Part shown: positions 51,599 through 61,719 of the stretch, piece by piece | Layout of the letters: each line of letters opens with the position of its first letter | How positions within the stretch are numbered: the stretch's first letter is position 1 | Source: Deinococcus sp. YIM 134068 | Lineage (GTDB): Bacteria; Deinococcota; Deinococci; Deinococcales; Deinococcaceae | Direction of reading: 5' to 3' | Assembly: GCF_036543075.1 (NCBI RefSeq) | Contig: NZ_JAZHPF010000019.1 | Span: forward strand, 5,961 to 69,960 | Length of the DNA stretch: 64,000 nucleotides | Program-made: the position numbers and the translations under genes | Notes under the pieces: model-generated | Databases searched by the model: none | Told to the model about the DNA's origin: nothing | What the model saw: only the letters and a program-made list of their open reading frames with translations

Positions 51599-52105
51599 AT
51601 GAAGTTCGCGCGCCCGGCCCCCGCCCTGCTCACCCTCGCCGCCCTGCTCGCGGGTGGACTGGTCGGGTGCCGCCCGGAGGGGAACGGGGAGGGTGGCCTC
51701 GCCGACGACCTCCCCGCCCAGATTCTCTTCACCGCGAACGGCACCTACGACGCGCGGGCGGACCGCCGGGAGCGGACCCCCGGCAGGGACGGCAGCCTGC
51801 GGCGCATCACGTGGACCACCCGCCCGCCGCTGCCCGCCCGCGCGGTGATCGTCCGCTTCGACGGCAACGTCCGCTCCCTCTCGTGGGAGATGCGGGTGGA
51901 CGGCCCCACCTTCGAGCTGAGTGCCCTCGCCGGGGAGGACGCGGCCAGCGTCACGACGCCCCAGGGCGAGGGCCTGCGCCCACGCGGGGGCCGCCTCGCC
52001 GACGTGCTGATCCTGCGGACGCCCGGCGGCCTGCGTCTCCTGACGCGGGGGTACGCGGTGCGGGAGGAACCGGCGCTGCTCGCCGCCTTTCGGCGGGGGG
52101 AGTGA
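51599..52105 (+). CDS. Small lipoprotein, unknown function
   Basis: A 168-residue predicted lipoprotein ([15 protein letters not shown], Cys near residue 22). The mature part is about 145 residues, mostly strands, with no recognised motif. A long open frame upstream of 51599 is a high-GC artefact; the TATCGT box seven bases before the ATG supports this start. The TGA stop at 52103-52105 is read in the edge of a heptamer array. Confidence 0.75.
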   Translation: MKFARPAPALLTLAALLAGGLVGCRPEGNGEGGLADDLPAQILFTANGTYDARADRRERTPGRDGSLRRITWTTRPPLPARAVIVRFDGNVRSLSWEMRVDGPTFELSALAGEDAASVTTPQGEGLRPRGGRLADVLILRTPGGLRLLTRGYAVREEPALLAAFRRGE

Positions 52106-52173
52106 TGAGGGTTGAGTGGTGAGTGACGAGGGGTCACAGTGCCGCTCTTTTCCTCATCACTCATTGCCCGTCA
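52104..52173. repeat. Inverted heptamer array, GATGAGT family, second copy
   Basis: Four direct units (GATGAGG, GTTGAGT, GGTGAGT, GACGAGG), a spacer, then reverse units (CCTCATC, ACTCATT, GCCCGTC). It bridges two convergent genes, and the stop codons of both (52103-52105 and 52171-52173) fall in or at the edge of repeat units. Confidence 0.85.
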
Positions 52174-53226
52174 CTTCTCCCTCACGCTGTCGCGTCCCGC
52201 CCGCTTCGCCTCGTACATGGCCTGATCGGCGCGGGCGAGGAGGGCGGCCTCCGTGTCGTGGAGGGCGCGCAGGGAGGCGACGCCGAAGCTGGCAGTGACG
52301 GAGAGACCCGCGACGGGCTGGGCACCGACAGCCTGCCGGACCCGTTCGGCGAGGGCCAGAGCCTCGGGCTTGGCGAGGCCGGGCAGCAGGATCAGGAACT
52401 CCTCGCCGCCCCAGCGCCCCACGAGGCCGCCGAGTTCGCGGGCGGTGCGCCGCAGCCGCTTGGCAACGTCGCGCAGCACCACGTCTCCGACGGCGTGGCC
52501 GTGAACGTCGTTCACGCTCTTGAAGTGGTCAATGTCGCACATGACGACGCTCAGGGCGGCGCGGGACTCCGTGGCCTGACGCACCCGCTCCATCAGCTCC
52601 TCCTCGGTGGCGGCGCGGCCCAGCACCCGCGTGAGGGCGTCGAAGCGGGCGGCGTGGAGCTGGGCGTTCGCCTGCTCGTGCAGCACGAGGTTGGCCTCGA
52701 TGAAGCGCGTGGAGATGTACGACATCCCCGCCACGAGGACCGTGACCAGCCCGCCCGTCACCCAGCCAGCGAGCAGGTCGGGCGAGGTCGGCGGCCTCCA
52801 CGCCAGCACGAGCGCCAGCCCGACCGACCCAACCGCGACCGCGATGCCGCCCTGCCGCGACCCGAGCAGCAAGGGGGCCACGCTCGCCGCGCCCACAGAC
52901 CACAGCAGCACGGGGAGGGGTGAGGTGCCCGCCGCCACCACCCGGCCCGCGTCCAGCCACAGCAGCGGCACCAGGAGCGCCCCCGCCGCCGTGGCGACGC
53001 GGGGAACGTCGCGGGGGGCCAGCAACGCGCCCAGCAGCGCGAGCAGCATGACCCCCGCGCCCCAGAACTTCGGCGTGCGGTACGCCTGCGGAAAGGCTCC
53101 GGGCGGGTCGATCAGGGCCGTGACCACCGCGAACAGCAGGTAAGTCCCCAGCAGCAACAACAGCACCCGCCGCCGGCTGTCGCGCAGCGCGGCCTGAAGC
53201 GGGGAGGGAGGTGGGAGCGTCGGCAT
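52171..53226 (-). CDS. Membrane-bound diguanylate cyclase (GGDEF domain)
   Basis: A 351-residue protein that should make cyclic di-GMP. Five or six membrane helices fill residues 20-190 (VLLLLLGTYLLFAVVTAL, then AGVMLLALLGALLA and others). A GGDEF domain follows with SVVMCDIDHFKSVNDVHGH and the active-site WGGEEFLILLPG. The residues before GGEEF do not contain the RxxD inhibition site. The ATG at 53226 lies 14 bases after a TACCCT box. The stop codon is part of the heptamer array. Confidence 0.9.
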   Translation of the reverse strand: MPTLPPPSPLQAALRDSRRRVLLLLLGTYLLFAVVTALIDPPGAFPQAYRTPKFWGAGVMLLALLGALLAPRDVPRVATAAGALLVPLLWLDAGRVVAAGTSPLPVLLWSVGAASVAPLLLGSRQGGIAVAVGSVGLALVLAWRPPTSPDLLAGWVTGGLVTVLVAGMSYISTRFIEANLVLHEQANAQLHAARFDALTRVLGRAATEEELMERVRQATESRAALSVVMCDIDHFKSVNDVHGHAVGDVVLRDVAKRLRRTARELGGLVGRWGGEEFLILLPGLAKPEALALAERVRQAVGAQPVAGLSVTASFGVASLRALHDTEAALLARADQAMYEAKRAGRDSVREK

Positions 53227-53298
53227 ACTCTCGCGCCGCAGGGTAGACGCCCGACTCTGACCTTTCCCTTGCAAGGTGGCCGGAGGTTCAGTTCAGGG

Positions 53299-53520
53299 GC
53301 CAGTCGCCAGTCGCCAGCAAGACCCAAGATTCGCTGTCTTCCGGGCCGCTCTCCCCAAGCCGCCGAAGAGAAAAGGGACGATCCAGACTGTGTTCTCTAT
53401 CTTTTCTTTTCTCGCCCCGCCTCATCGCCACAAGGAAGGACTCCCCTCCCCAATGGGATGAACCCGAGGTGGACAACCTCGCCTGTCTTCATGTTTCCTG
53501 GCGACTGGTCACTGGCGACC
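53299..53520. repeat. Widely spaced inverted heptamer arrays, GTCGCCA family
   Basis: Direct CAGTCGCCAGTCGCCAGC at 53301-53318 and the reverse-sense units (TGGCGACTGG type) at 53497-53520 enclose about 178 bases. Confidence 0.75.
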
Positions 53521-53534
53521 CGCAACGAAACCGC

Positions 53535-53575
53535 CCGCCTCCCCAGGTCGGGGCGCGGGCGGGGTGGGGAGGCGG
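53535..53575 (-). terminator. Terminator of ndk
   Basis: A perfect 10-bp stem (CCGCCTCCCC with GGGGAGGCGG) on the minus strand, large loop, then GGCGGTTTCGTT. Starts four bases after the stop. Confidence 0.65.
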
Positions 53576-53579
53576 CGGC

Positions 53580-53996
53580 TCAGCCGAGCAGTTCCTCGGC
53601 CCGGAAGAACAGCTCCAGCTCGCGCTCGGCGCTCCCCGGCGAGTCGCTGCCGTGGGTGACGTTCTCCTGGGTCGTGGTGGCGAAGTCGGCGCGGATGGTG
53701 CCGGGGGCGGCGTTGGCGGGGTTGGTCGCCCCCATCATCGCGCGCCATCCGGCGATGGCGTCATTTCCCTCCAGCGCGATGGCGACGACCGGGCCACCCG
53801 TGATGAAGGTGACGAGTTCGCCGAAAAAGGGGCGCTCGCGGTGTTCACCGTAGTGTTCCTCGGCGACCTCGCGGGGAATGACCATCTGCTTGAGGCCGAC
53901 GACGCGGTAGCCCTTCCTGGCGATGCGGGCGAGAATCTCAGGGGTCAGGCCCCGGCGCACGCCGTCGGGCTTGATCATGGCGAAGGTGCGTTCCAT
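53580..53996 (-). CDS. ndk: Nucleoside-diphosphate kinase
   Basis: Enzyme that equalises nucleoside triphosphates by a phospho-histidine intermediate, 138 residues, normal length. [16 protein letters not shown] opens it. The active-site His115 is in [10 protein letters not shown], and the nucleotide-binding Lys in MIKPD and the Arg residues of [17 protein letters not shown] are in place. TATCCT lies 10 bases before the ATG at 53996. Purine/pyrimidine salvage and the nearby nucleoside transporter may be functionally related, but it is on the opposite strand. Confidence 0.96.
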   Translation of the reverse strand: MERTFAMIKPDGVRRGLTPEILARIARKGYRVVGLKQMVIPREVAEEHYGEHRERPFFGELVTFITGGPVVAIALEGNDAIAGWRAMMGATNPANAAPGTIRADFATTTQENVTHGSDSPGSAERELELFFRAEELLG

Positions 53997-54006
53997 ACCG
54001 TCCGGG

Positions 54007-54012
54007 AGGATA
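54007..54012 (-). promoter_or_regulatory. -10 box of ndk
   Basis: TATCCT on the minus strand, ten bases before the ATG at 53996; the leader would be only about three bases. Confidence 0.5.
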
Positions 54013-54035
54013 GCAGGGGCGGGGGCGGCGGGAAG

Positions 54036-54067
54036 GTCGCCAGTCGCCAGCCTCCCGTCACCAGTCG
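54036..54067. repeat. Heptamer array, GTCGCCA family
   Basis: GTCGCCA twice, then GCCTCCC, GTCACCA and GTCGGGG. No inverted arm found. Confidence 0.7.
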
Positions 54068-54318
54068 GGGCGGGGGGTGAGTGCCGGAGGGGGAAGGGAG
54101 GCGGGGCGCGTCACAACCGCGTCATGTGGAGGGCCTGTTCCTCTCCTTTGTGGGAACCTGGAGAGCGAAGTGCGGAGGTTGGGTGGAAGATGCATCTGTC
54201 TCACCACGCTCCAAGCTATGGGCCGTGAACCAACGGGGGCGGCGGAGACAAGCTCAGGCGTTGTTCGCTGACGCCTCGCTCAGGGCCGGGCACCTTCCGG
54301 CCCCTCTTCCCCGACGCC

Positions 54319-54324
54319 TACAAT
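54319..54324 (+). promoter_or_regulatory. -10 box of the nucleoside permease operon
   Basis: TACAAT, seven bases before the ATG at 54332. It overlaps an earlier in-frame ATG (54323), which therefore cannot be the start. Confidence 0.6.
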
Positions 54325-54331
54325 GACGGGC

Positions 54332-56311
<1,980 letters not shown>

Positions 56312-57226
56312 ATGGAAGGCTTGCTCGGACAACTGCTCACGACCGCCTTCCTGGCGACCTTTATCCGCTCGGTGGTGCCGCTGCTCCTGACCGGGCTGGG
56401 CGGGCTGTACAGCGAGCGCAGCGGCGTGGTGAACATCGCGCTCGACGGCCTGATCATCTTCGGGGCGCTGGCGGGCGCGGTGGCGACGCTGGCGCTGGAG
56501 CCGACGGTGGGTGCCCTCGCGCCGTGGCTGGGCTGGGTGGCGGGGGCCGCCGTGGGCGGGCTGATCGCGTGGATTCACGCCCTCGTCTCCATCAAGTACC
56601 GGGCCGATCAGGTCATCAGCGGCACGGCGATCAATCTGCTCGCCTCCGGGGTGCCCGCCGTGATCCTGACCGCCCTGTACGGCAGCTCCACCGAAAGCCC
56701 GAAGGTCGAGAACGCCCTGCCACTCTTCGGCGTCGGCGAACTGCGCTTCAGCCCGCCCGTCTTCTTCTCGCTGCTGGCCGTGGCGGCGACGTGGTACGTG
56801 CTCTACCGCACTCCCTACGGCCTGCGGATGCGCGCGACGGGCGAACACCCCGGCGCGGCGGCGAGCATGGGCGTGAACGTGCGGCGAATGCGCTACAGCG
56901 GCGTCATCCTCTCCGGGGTGCTGGCGGGGACGGCAGGCGTCTTTCTCAGCATCGGCAACCTCGACTCCTACGTGCGGAACATCAGCGCGGGCCTGGGCTT
57001 CATCTCGCTCGCCGCGCTGATCTTCGGGCAGTGGAAGCCGCTGGGGGTCTTCGGCGCGACCCTGCTCTTCGGCTTCCTTCAGGCCCTCTCCATCACCCTG
57101 GGCGGCACCGACCTGCTGCCGCCGACCCTGGTGACGGCGCTGCCCTACCTCATCACCATCGTGGCACTGATCTTCACGGGGCGGAGTGCAGCGCCGCGTG
57201 CGCTGGGCAAGCCGTTCGACGGGTAG
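56312..57226 (+). CDS. ABC transporter permease, nucleoside (NupQ/YufQ) type
   Basis: Second permease of the nucleoside importer, 304 residues, usual length. Signature segments are GLYSERSGVVNIALDGLIIFGA, SIKYRADQVISGTAINLLASG, ATGEHPGAAASMGVNVRRMRYSG in reduced form and GLGFISLAALIFGQW. About eight helices. The ATG touches the preceding stop (TAG then ATG), so the two permeases are made together as a heterodimer. A strong terminator follows about 90 bases later. Confidence 0.92.
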   Translation: MEGLLGQLLTTAFLATFIRSVVPLLLTGLGGLYSERSGVVNIALDGLIIFGALAGAVATLALEPTVGALAPWLGWVAGAAVGGLIAWIHALVSIKYRADQVISGTAINLLASGVPAVILTALYGSSTESPKVENALPLFGVGELRFSPPVFFSLLAVAATWYVLYRTPYGLRMRATGEHPGAAASMGVNVRRMRYSGVILSGVLAGTAGVFLSIGNLDSYVRNISAGLGFISLAALIFGQWKPLGVFGATLLFGFLQALSITLGGTDLLPPTLVTALPYLITIVALIFTGRSAAPRALGKPFDG

Positions 57227-57230
57227 GGAG

Positions 57231-57248
57231 CGGCCAGCCGCCAGCAAA
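57231..57248. repeat. Short heptamer run, CGGCCAG family
   Basis: Two and a half units (CGGCCAG, CCGCCAG) immediately after the permease stop. Confidence 0.5.
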
Positions 57249-57257
57249 GTCTTTTAA

Positions 57258-57310
57258 CTCCTCCTCCCTTGCGGGGGAGGCCGGGTGGGGGGTGGCAAGC
57301 GCAGCTTGCC
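57258..57310. repeat. REP-like element
   Basis: A GC-rich hairpin around CTCCCTTGCGGGGGAG, a G-rich linker, then GCAAGC-GCA-GCTTGC at 57295-57309. Same layout as at 44151-44183. Confidence 0.6.
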
Positions 57311-57317
57311 CAATACA

Positions 57318-57356
57318 CGGCGGGCCAGTGAACCTCACGGCCCGCCGCCCCTTTTT
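57318..57356 (+). terminator. Terminator of the permease operon
   Basis: A perfect 9-bp stem (CGGCGGGCC with GGCCCGCCG) and 12-base loop, then CCCCTTTTT. The T-run touches the stop codon of the convergent LysR gene. Confidence 0.85.
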
Positions 57357-58273
57357 CACCCAGCTCTGTTCAGGACAGCCGAACCCGCCACGCTCGCCAG
57401 CACCGCCCCCGTAAAGGCGCGCAGCAGGGGCAATGTGGCCCGGTGAGGCAGGGCGGCGAGCGCGAGGGGCCGCGACAGGGGGTCGGGCAGCGGCAGGGCG
57501 ACGAGGCCGGGGGGCAGGGGCAGGAGCGCCAGCGTCGGCATGACGGTGATGCCGAGACCGTGCCCCACCATCGAGAGGATCACGCTGTCCTGCTCGATAT
57601 GGGTCACGGACGCCAGAAGCACGCCGCGCGCCGTGAGGTAGGACCGGATGCGGCGGTCACACGAGTCGTGGGTCGGGGAGAAGATGAGCGATCCGGCGGC
57701 CAGCTCGTCCAGCGTGACCGGGTGTGTGCCGCGCGAGGCGGGGGCGACGAACAGGTACTCGTCGGGTGGGAGGGGGTGGAGGCGCAGATCGGGGGCTTCA
57801 TCGGCCACGATCACGGCGAGGTCCACCCGGCCCGAGCGGACGGCGGGGGCACCGCCGCCGTGACTCTCGGCGTCCAGCAGCGTGACGGAGACGCGCGGGT
57901 GGCGTGAGCGGAACGCCGCGAGCGCGAGCGGCAGGAGATGTGTGGCCGCAGAACGCATGGACGCCACGCGCAGGGCACCCGACAGCCCGCCGTCCTCGTC
58001 CTGCGCGGCAAGGAGGGCGTCGGTGGCGGCCTGCACGGCGGCGCGGGCGTGCCCCAGCGTCCGCAGACCGGCGTCGGTGGGCACGGTCCCGCCCGGCGTG
58101 CGGCGCAGCAGGGGACGGCCCGCCAGCGTCTCCAGCTTGGCGACCGCCTCGCTGAGCGTGGACTGCGACACGCCATGCTCCGCCGCCGCCTCGCCGAAGC
58201 CCCCGGCGTCCGCCACCGCAATCAGGGCGCGAAGCTGGGCGAGCGAGGGGGCGGGGGGCGTCCGGTCGGTCAT
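57356..58273 (-). CDS. LysR-family transcriptional regulator
   Basis: A 305-residue regulator. The N-terminal winged helix is clear (LAQLRALIAVADAGGFGEAA, then HGVSQSTLSEAVAKLE, then LLRRTPGGTVPTDAG). The effector domain (about residues 95-300) has the periplasmic-binding fold, with GLGITVMPTLALLPL near the end. In sequence style it is close to OxyR-like or CynR-like members; a cysteine is present at THDSCDRRIRSYL, but a second redox cysteine is not obvious, so redox sensing is only a possibility. Leaderless-type promoter. It is divergent from the small gene at 58403. Confidence 0.92.
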   Translation of the reverse strand: MTDRTPPAPSLAQLRALIAVADAGGFGEAAAEHGVSQSTLSEAVAKLETLAGRPLLRRTPGGTVPTDAGLRTLGHARAAVQAATDALLAAQDEDGGLSGALRVASMRSAATHLLPLALAAFRSRHPRVSVTLLDAESHGGGAPAVRSGRVDLAVIVADEAPDLRLHPLPPDEYLFVAPASRGTHPVTLDELAAGSLIFSPTHDSCDRRIRSYLTARGVLLASVTHIEQDSVILSMVGHGLGITVMPTLALLPLPPGLVALPLPDPLSRPLALAALPHRATLPLLRAFTGAVLASVAGSAVLNRAG

Positions 58274-58279
58274 TTTTCC

Positions 58280-58285
58280 ATTGTA
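58280..58285 (-). promoter_or_regulatory. -10 box of a leaderless transcript (LysR gene)
   Basis: TACAAT on the minus strand, six bases before the ATG at 58273. Confidence 0.6.
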
Positions 58286-58402
58286 GGTGCGCGGCGCGGG
58301 TCGGGCATCGGTCTTTCCGATGGCGTGGCTGAGCCGTGTCCCTCACGCCCGATGTCCTGGACCACATCCTGCGGCGCACCCTGAGCGGCAGGAGGCGATC
58401 CC

Positions 58403-58705
58403 ATGACGCACGCCCAACCGCCCATCTCCCCCGTCCTCCCCGTCCCACCCACCCGCCCGGAAGGGGAAGTCTTCGGCACCCTCACGCTGGAGGTCGTCAC
58501 GCCGGATGGCGGCGTCACTGCCCCGCCCCTCGCGGACTGGGAGGTGCGCGCGTGGCCGGTGGCGCGGCTCGGCGACGCGACGCTGGAGGCCCGGCCCCGC
58601 CGATTCAACCTGGGACCTGCCGACCTGGCCGGTGCCCTGCTCCGCGCCGGATATACACCGCTCGGCCCCATCCTGCCCGTGAGAGCTTTTTCACGCTCTG
58701 GGTGA
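58403..58705 (+). CDS. Small hypothetical protein
   Basis: A 100-residue protein whose ATG has AGGAGG seven bases upstream. Proline-rich N-terminus, then EGEVFGTLTLEVVTPDGGV and DWEVRAWPVARLGDATLEA, a probable small beta-rich domain. No signal peptide. No family recognised. It is divergent from the LysR gene, so LysR may control it, which is inference from layout only. Confidence 0.65.
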   Translation: MTHAQPPISPVLPVPPTRPEGEVFGTLTLEVVTPDGGVTAPPLADWEVRAWPVARLGDATLEARPRRFNLGPADLAGALLRAGYTPLGPILPVRAFSRSG

Positions 58706-58799
58706 GAAAAAGGGCCTTTCCTGCCGGAATACTAGACGACTCAAGTCCGCGTCAGTTCCGGCTCACCTACGCGCCCAACGCTCGTGCTTGGCTGGGGCA

Positions 58800-60275
58800 A
58801 TGCTCCGCCGCCCCATCCTGCTCTCCCTCCTGCTCGGCCCGCTGCTCTGGGGGCCGGAAGCACATGCGGCGACCAAAACCGTCACCGTCCGCAAGGGCGA
58901 CACTCTCTACAGCATCGCCCGGAAGGGCGGGGTGAGCGTGGCACGGCTCAAGGCACTCAACGGACTGCGGAGCAACAATATCCGCCCCGGCCAGAAGTTG
59001 CGGCTGAGCGCGAACGTTCCGGCAGCGAGCAGGGCGACCCCGGCCAAACCTGCGCCAGCCAAACCCACAGCGGTCAAACCCGCCCCAGTCAAACCAAGCT
59101 CCGTCAAGCCCGTGACCGTCCGGGCCATCCCTGCCCGCCCTCTCACGTCCAGAGCAACCGGATACGCCGTCTATACCGTCAGGCGGGGGGACAACCTGAA
59201 CCGGATTGCCGCCCGCGCGGGGGTGAGCGTGGCCGCCCTGCGCGCGGCGAACAAACTCAGCGGCACCCTCATCAAACCCGGCCAGCGGTTGCGGGTGCCC
59301 CCGCGCGGCACGGTGACGGTGGCGAAGGCGAAGACCCCGACGCCAGCGCCAGTTCGTCGCCCCACTCCCAGACCGACGACCGAGGTACGGGTGGTCTACG
59401 GCTACGTGCGGGTGGGGGCGCGGGACACGCTCGTCACGCTCGCCCGCAAGTACCACACGACCCGCGCGGCCCTCGCCCGGCTCAACGGCCTGGGGGCGCG
59501 CGGCTTCGTGTACACCGGGCAACGTATCCTCGTGCCGCGCCGGGTGCCCGTGCCCATCCCGCCCCGGCCCACGGCCCAGCCCGTGTGGGTGGGCCGGTCG
59601 GCACCGCTGAACATCCCCGTGCGGGTGCTGCGAGTGGACCTGCGGCACCGGGACGTTCTGGTCGCGCCCGTGCTGCCCACGGCGGGCCTGAGCGCGGGGG
59701 CGCGGGTGGGCACGCTGGCGCGCACGAGCGGGGCGCGGGCGGTCGTGAACGGGAGCTACTTCCACCCACGCTCCTACGTGCCCGCCGGGGACCTCGTGAT
59801 GCAGGGGCGGCTGCTGTCGTGGGGCCGCATTCCCGCCGCGCTCGCCATCACGCCCGACAACCGCGCGACGATCACGACGAGTACCATCCCCCTCCTCGGG
59901 CGGCCCCTGGAGGCGAGCTGGCGCGGCATGGAGACCGTCATCGCCACCGGCCCGCGCATCCTGCGCTCGGGATCGGTCGTCACCCGGTACGCGGGCGTCT
60001 TCCGCGACCCCGCCCTCTTTGGCCGCGCCGCCCGGAGCGCCGTGGGACTGCGGAGCAACCGCGACCTCGTGTTCGTCACCACCCACGCGCGGCTCACGAC
60101 CACCGAGATGGGCAAGGTTATGGCCCGCCTCGGGGCGCGGGACGCCCTCCTGCTCGACGGCGGCAGCAGCGCGGGCCTCGCGTGGAACGGTCAGGCCCTG
60201 CTGGACAGCGTGCGGAAGGTCTCGTATGGCATCGGGATTTTCACGGACTACACGGGGCGGCGGTACGCGAGGTAG
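58800..60275 (+). CDS. Secreted LysM protein with phosphodiester-glycosidase domain
   Basis: A 491-residue exported protein. After a signal peptide (LLSLLLGPLLWGPEAHAA) it has three LysM peptidoglycan-binding domains: VTVRKGDTLYSIARKGGVSV, YTVRRGDNLNRIAARAGVSV and RVGARDTLVTLARKYHTTR. Pro/Lys- and Pro/Thr-rich linkers separate them. The C-terminal domain (about residues 270-490) fits the NAGPA/phosphodiester glycosidase family: AVVNGSYFHPRSYVPAGDLV, AVGLRSNRDLVFVTTH and ALLLDGGSSAGLAWNG. It probably cleaves a sugar-phosphate bond in the envelope. I chose ATG 58800 over TTG 58788. Confidence 0.88.
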   Translation: MLRRPILLSLLLGPLLWGPEAHAATKTVTVRKGDTLYSIARKGGVSVARLKALNGLRSNNIRPGQKLRLSANVPAASRATPAKPAPAKPTAVKPAPVKPSSVKPVTVRAIPARPLTSRATGYAVYTVRRGDNLNRIAARAGVSVAALRAANKLSGTLIKPGQRLRVPPRGTVTVAKAKTPTPAPVRRPTPRPTTEVRVVYGYVRVGARDTLVTLARKYHTTRAALARLNGLGARGFVYTGQRILVPRRVPVPIPPRPTAQPVWVGRSAPLNIPVRVLRVDLRHRDVLVAPVLPTAGLSAGARVGTLARTSGARAVVNGSYFHPRSYVPAGDLVMQGRLLSWGRIPAALAITPDNRATITTSTIPLLGRPLEASWRGMETVIATGPRILRSGSVVTRYAGVFRDPALFGRAARSAVGLRSNRDLVFVTTHARLTTTEMGKVMARLGARDALLLDGGSSAGLAWNGQALLDSVRKVSYGIGIFTDYTGRRYAR

Positions 60276-60282
60276 GGAGGCG

Positions 60283-60387
60283 GCCAGCTTCCAGCGGCCA
60301 GCCGTCAGCAAGGGGAAAAGACGGGGAGGCGTCGGCCTGAGCATCGGCGAGCGCCCTCGGCTGGAAGCTGGCAGCTGGCCGCTGACC
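60283..60387. repeat. Inverted heptamer array, GGCCAGC family
   Basis: Four direct units (GGCCAGC, TTCCAGC, GGCCAGC, CGTCAGC; 60283-60310), a 49-base spacer, then four reverse units (GCTGGAA, GCTGGCA, GCTGGCC, GCTGACC; 60360-60387). It lies between the glycosidase gene and the rbfA promoter. Confidence 0.88.
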
Positions 60388-60399
60388 GCCCCTCTGCCC

Positions 60400-60405
60400 T
60401 ACCAT
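60400..60405 (+). promoter_or_regulatory. -10 box of the rbfA operon
   Basis: TACCAT, six bases before the ATG of an eight-codon frame and 29 bases before the rbfA ATG. Confidence 0.5.
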
Positions 60406-60411
60406 GCCGGG

Positions 60412-60438
60412 ATGATCTTCCCCTGGAGCAACCTATGA
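60412..60438 (+). CDS. Possible leaderless mini-cistron MIFPWSNL upstream of rbfA
   Basis: Six bases after TACCAT, ATG opens an eight-residue frame whose TGA overlaps the rbfA ATG as ATGA. It has the same design as the mini-frame before glcF. A GGAG within it (60425-60428) could also serve rbfA directly. Confidence 0.4.
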   Translation: MIFPWSNL

Positions 60439-60718
60439 AGCCTGAGCAGGTGCAGGCACAACTGACGCGGGTGCTCAGCGAGGCCATCGCCGGGCTGCGT
60501 GACCCGCGCGTCCCCCTCATCGTCACGGTGGAACGGGTGACGGTGACGGCGGACTACGGGCTGGCGCGGGTGTACGTGAGCGCGATGGGCGCGGATATGC
60601 CCGCCCTCCTCGACGCGCTGACGCGGGCGCGCGGGCACCTCCAGCGCGAGGTCGCCGCGCAGGTGCGGATGCGCCGCACGCCGACGCTGGAGTTCCGTGC
60701 AGCGGGAGACCTGCCCCT

Positions 60719-60722
<4 letters not shown>
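60435..60722 (+). CDS. rbfA: 30S ribosome-binding factor RbfA
   Basis: KH-like RNA-binding factor needed for late 16S rRNA and 30S maturation. It has 95 residues, at the short end of the family (E. coli 133; the C-terminal tail is missing). Landmarks are [41 protein letters not shown] and the C-terminal [18 protein letters not shown]. It overlaps the mini-frame before it, and its stop shares GTGA with the thioesterase that follows. Confidence 0.92.
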
Positions 60723-61118
<396 letters not shown>

Positions 61119-61129
<11 letters not shown>

Positions 61130-61153
61130 AAGCTGACCGCTGAAAGCTCACCG
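61119..61153. repeat. Heptamer array, GCTGAAA family, left arm
   Basis: Five consecutive heptamers (GCTGACG, GCTGAAA, GCTGACC, GCTGAAA, GCTCACC). The first two lie in the thioesterase C-terminal codons. The reverse-sense arm is at 61664-61691, on the other side of the Nudix gene. Confidence 0.85.
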
Positions 61154-61172
61154 CCTCCCGCCCCCTTCCCGC

Positions 61173-61178
61173 TAGACT
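61173..61178 (+). promoter_or_regulatory. -10 box of a leaderless transcript (Nudix gene)
   Basis: TAGACT, eight bases before the ATG at 61187. Confidence 0.55.
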
Positions 61179-61186
61179 GCCCCCAC

Positions 61187-61663
<477 letters not shown>

Positions 61664-61691
61664 AGCTGTCAGCCGTCAGCTTTCAGCCATC
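61664..61691. repeat. Heptamer array, reverse sense of GCTGAAA, right arm
   Basis: AGCTGTC, AGCCGTC, AGCTTTC and AGCCATC directly after the Nudix stop; the reverse complement matches the left arm at 61119-61153. Confidence 0.85.
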
Positions 61692-61719
61692 AGGGAAAGA
61701 TCGTGAGGCACACCGTCTT

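Larger units (their letters stand above)
53227..53579. other. 353-base intergenic region
   Basis: No gene. It contains direct heptamers (GTCGCCA family) at 53299-53318 and their inverse at 53497-53520, far apart, and the ndk terminator. The 180 bases between the two arms show no coding or structural signal I can name. Confidence 0.7.
53997..54331. other. 335-base divergent intergenic region
   Basis: Carries the ndk -10 box (TATCCT at 54007-54012), a heptamer array, an ACGCC/GGCGT hairpin near 54262-54284 and the -10 box of the permease gene. No purine riboswitch fold or RNA gene was recognised. Confidence 0.6.

Noticed and set aside
53997..54331. A purine riboswitch ahead of the nucleoside permease genes
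   Set aside because: The conserved core of known purine riboswitches was not found, and the gene appears to have a leaderless start at 54332.
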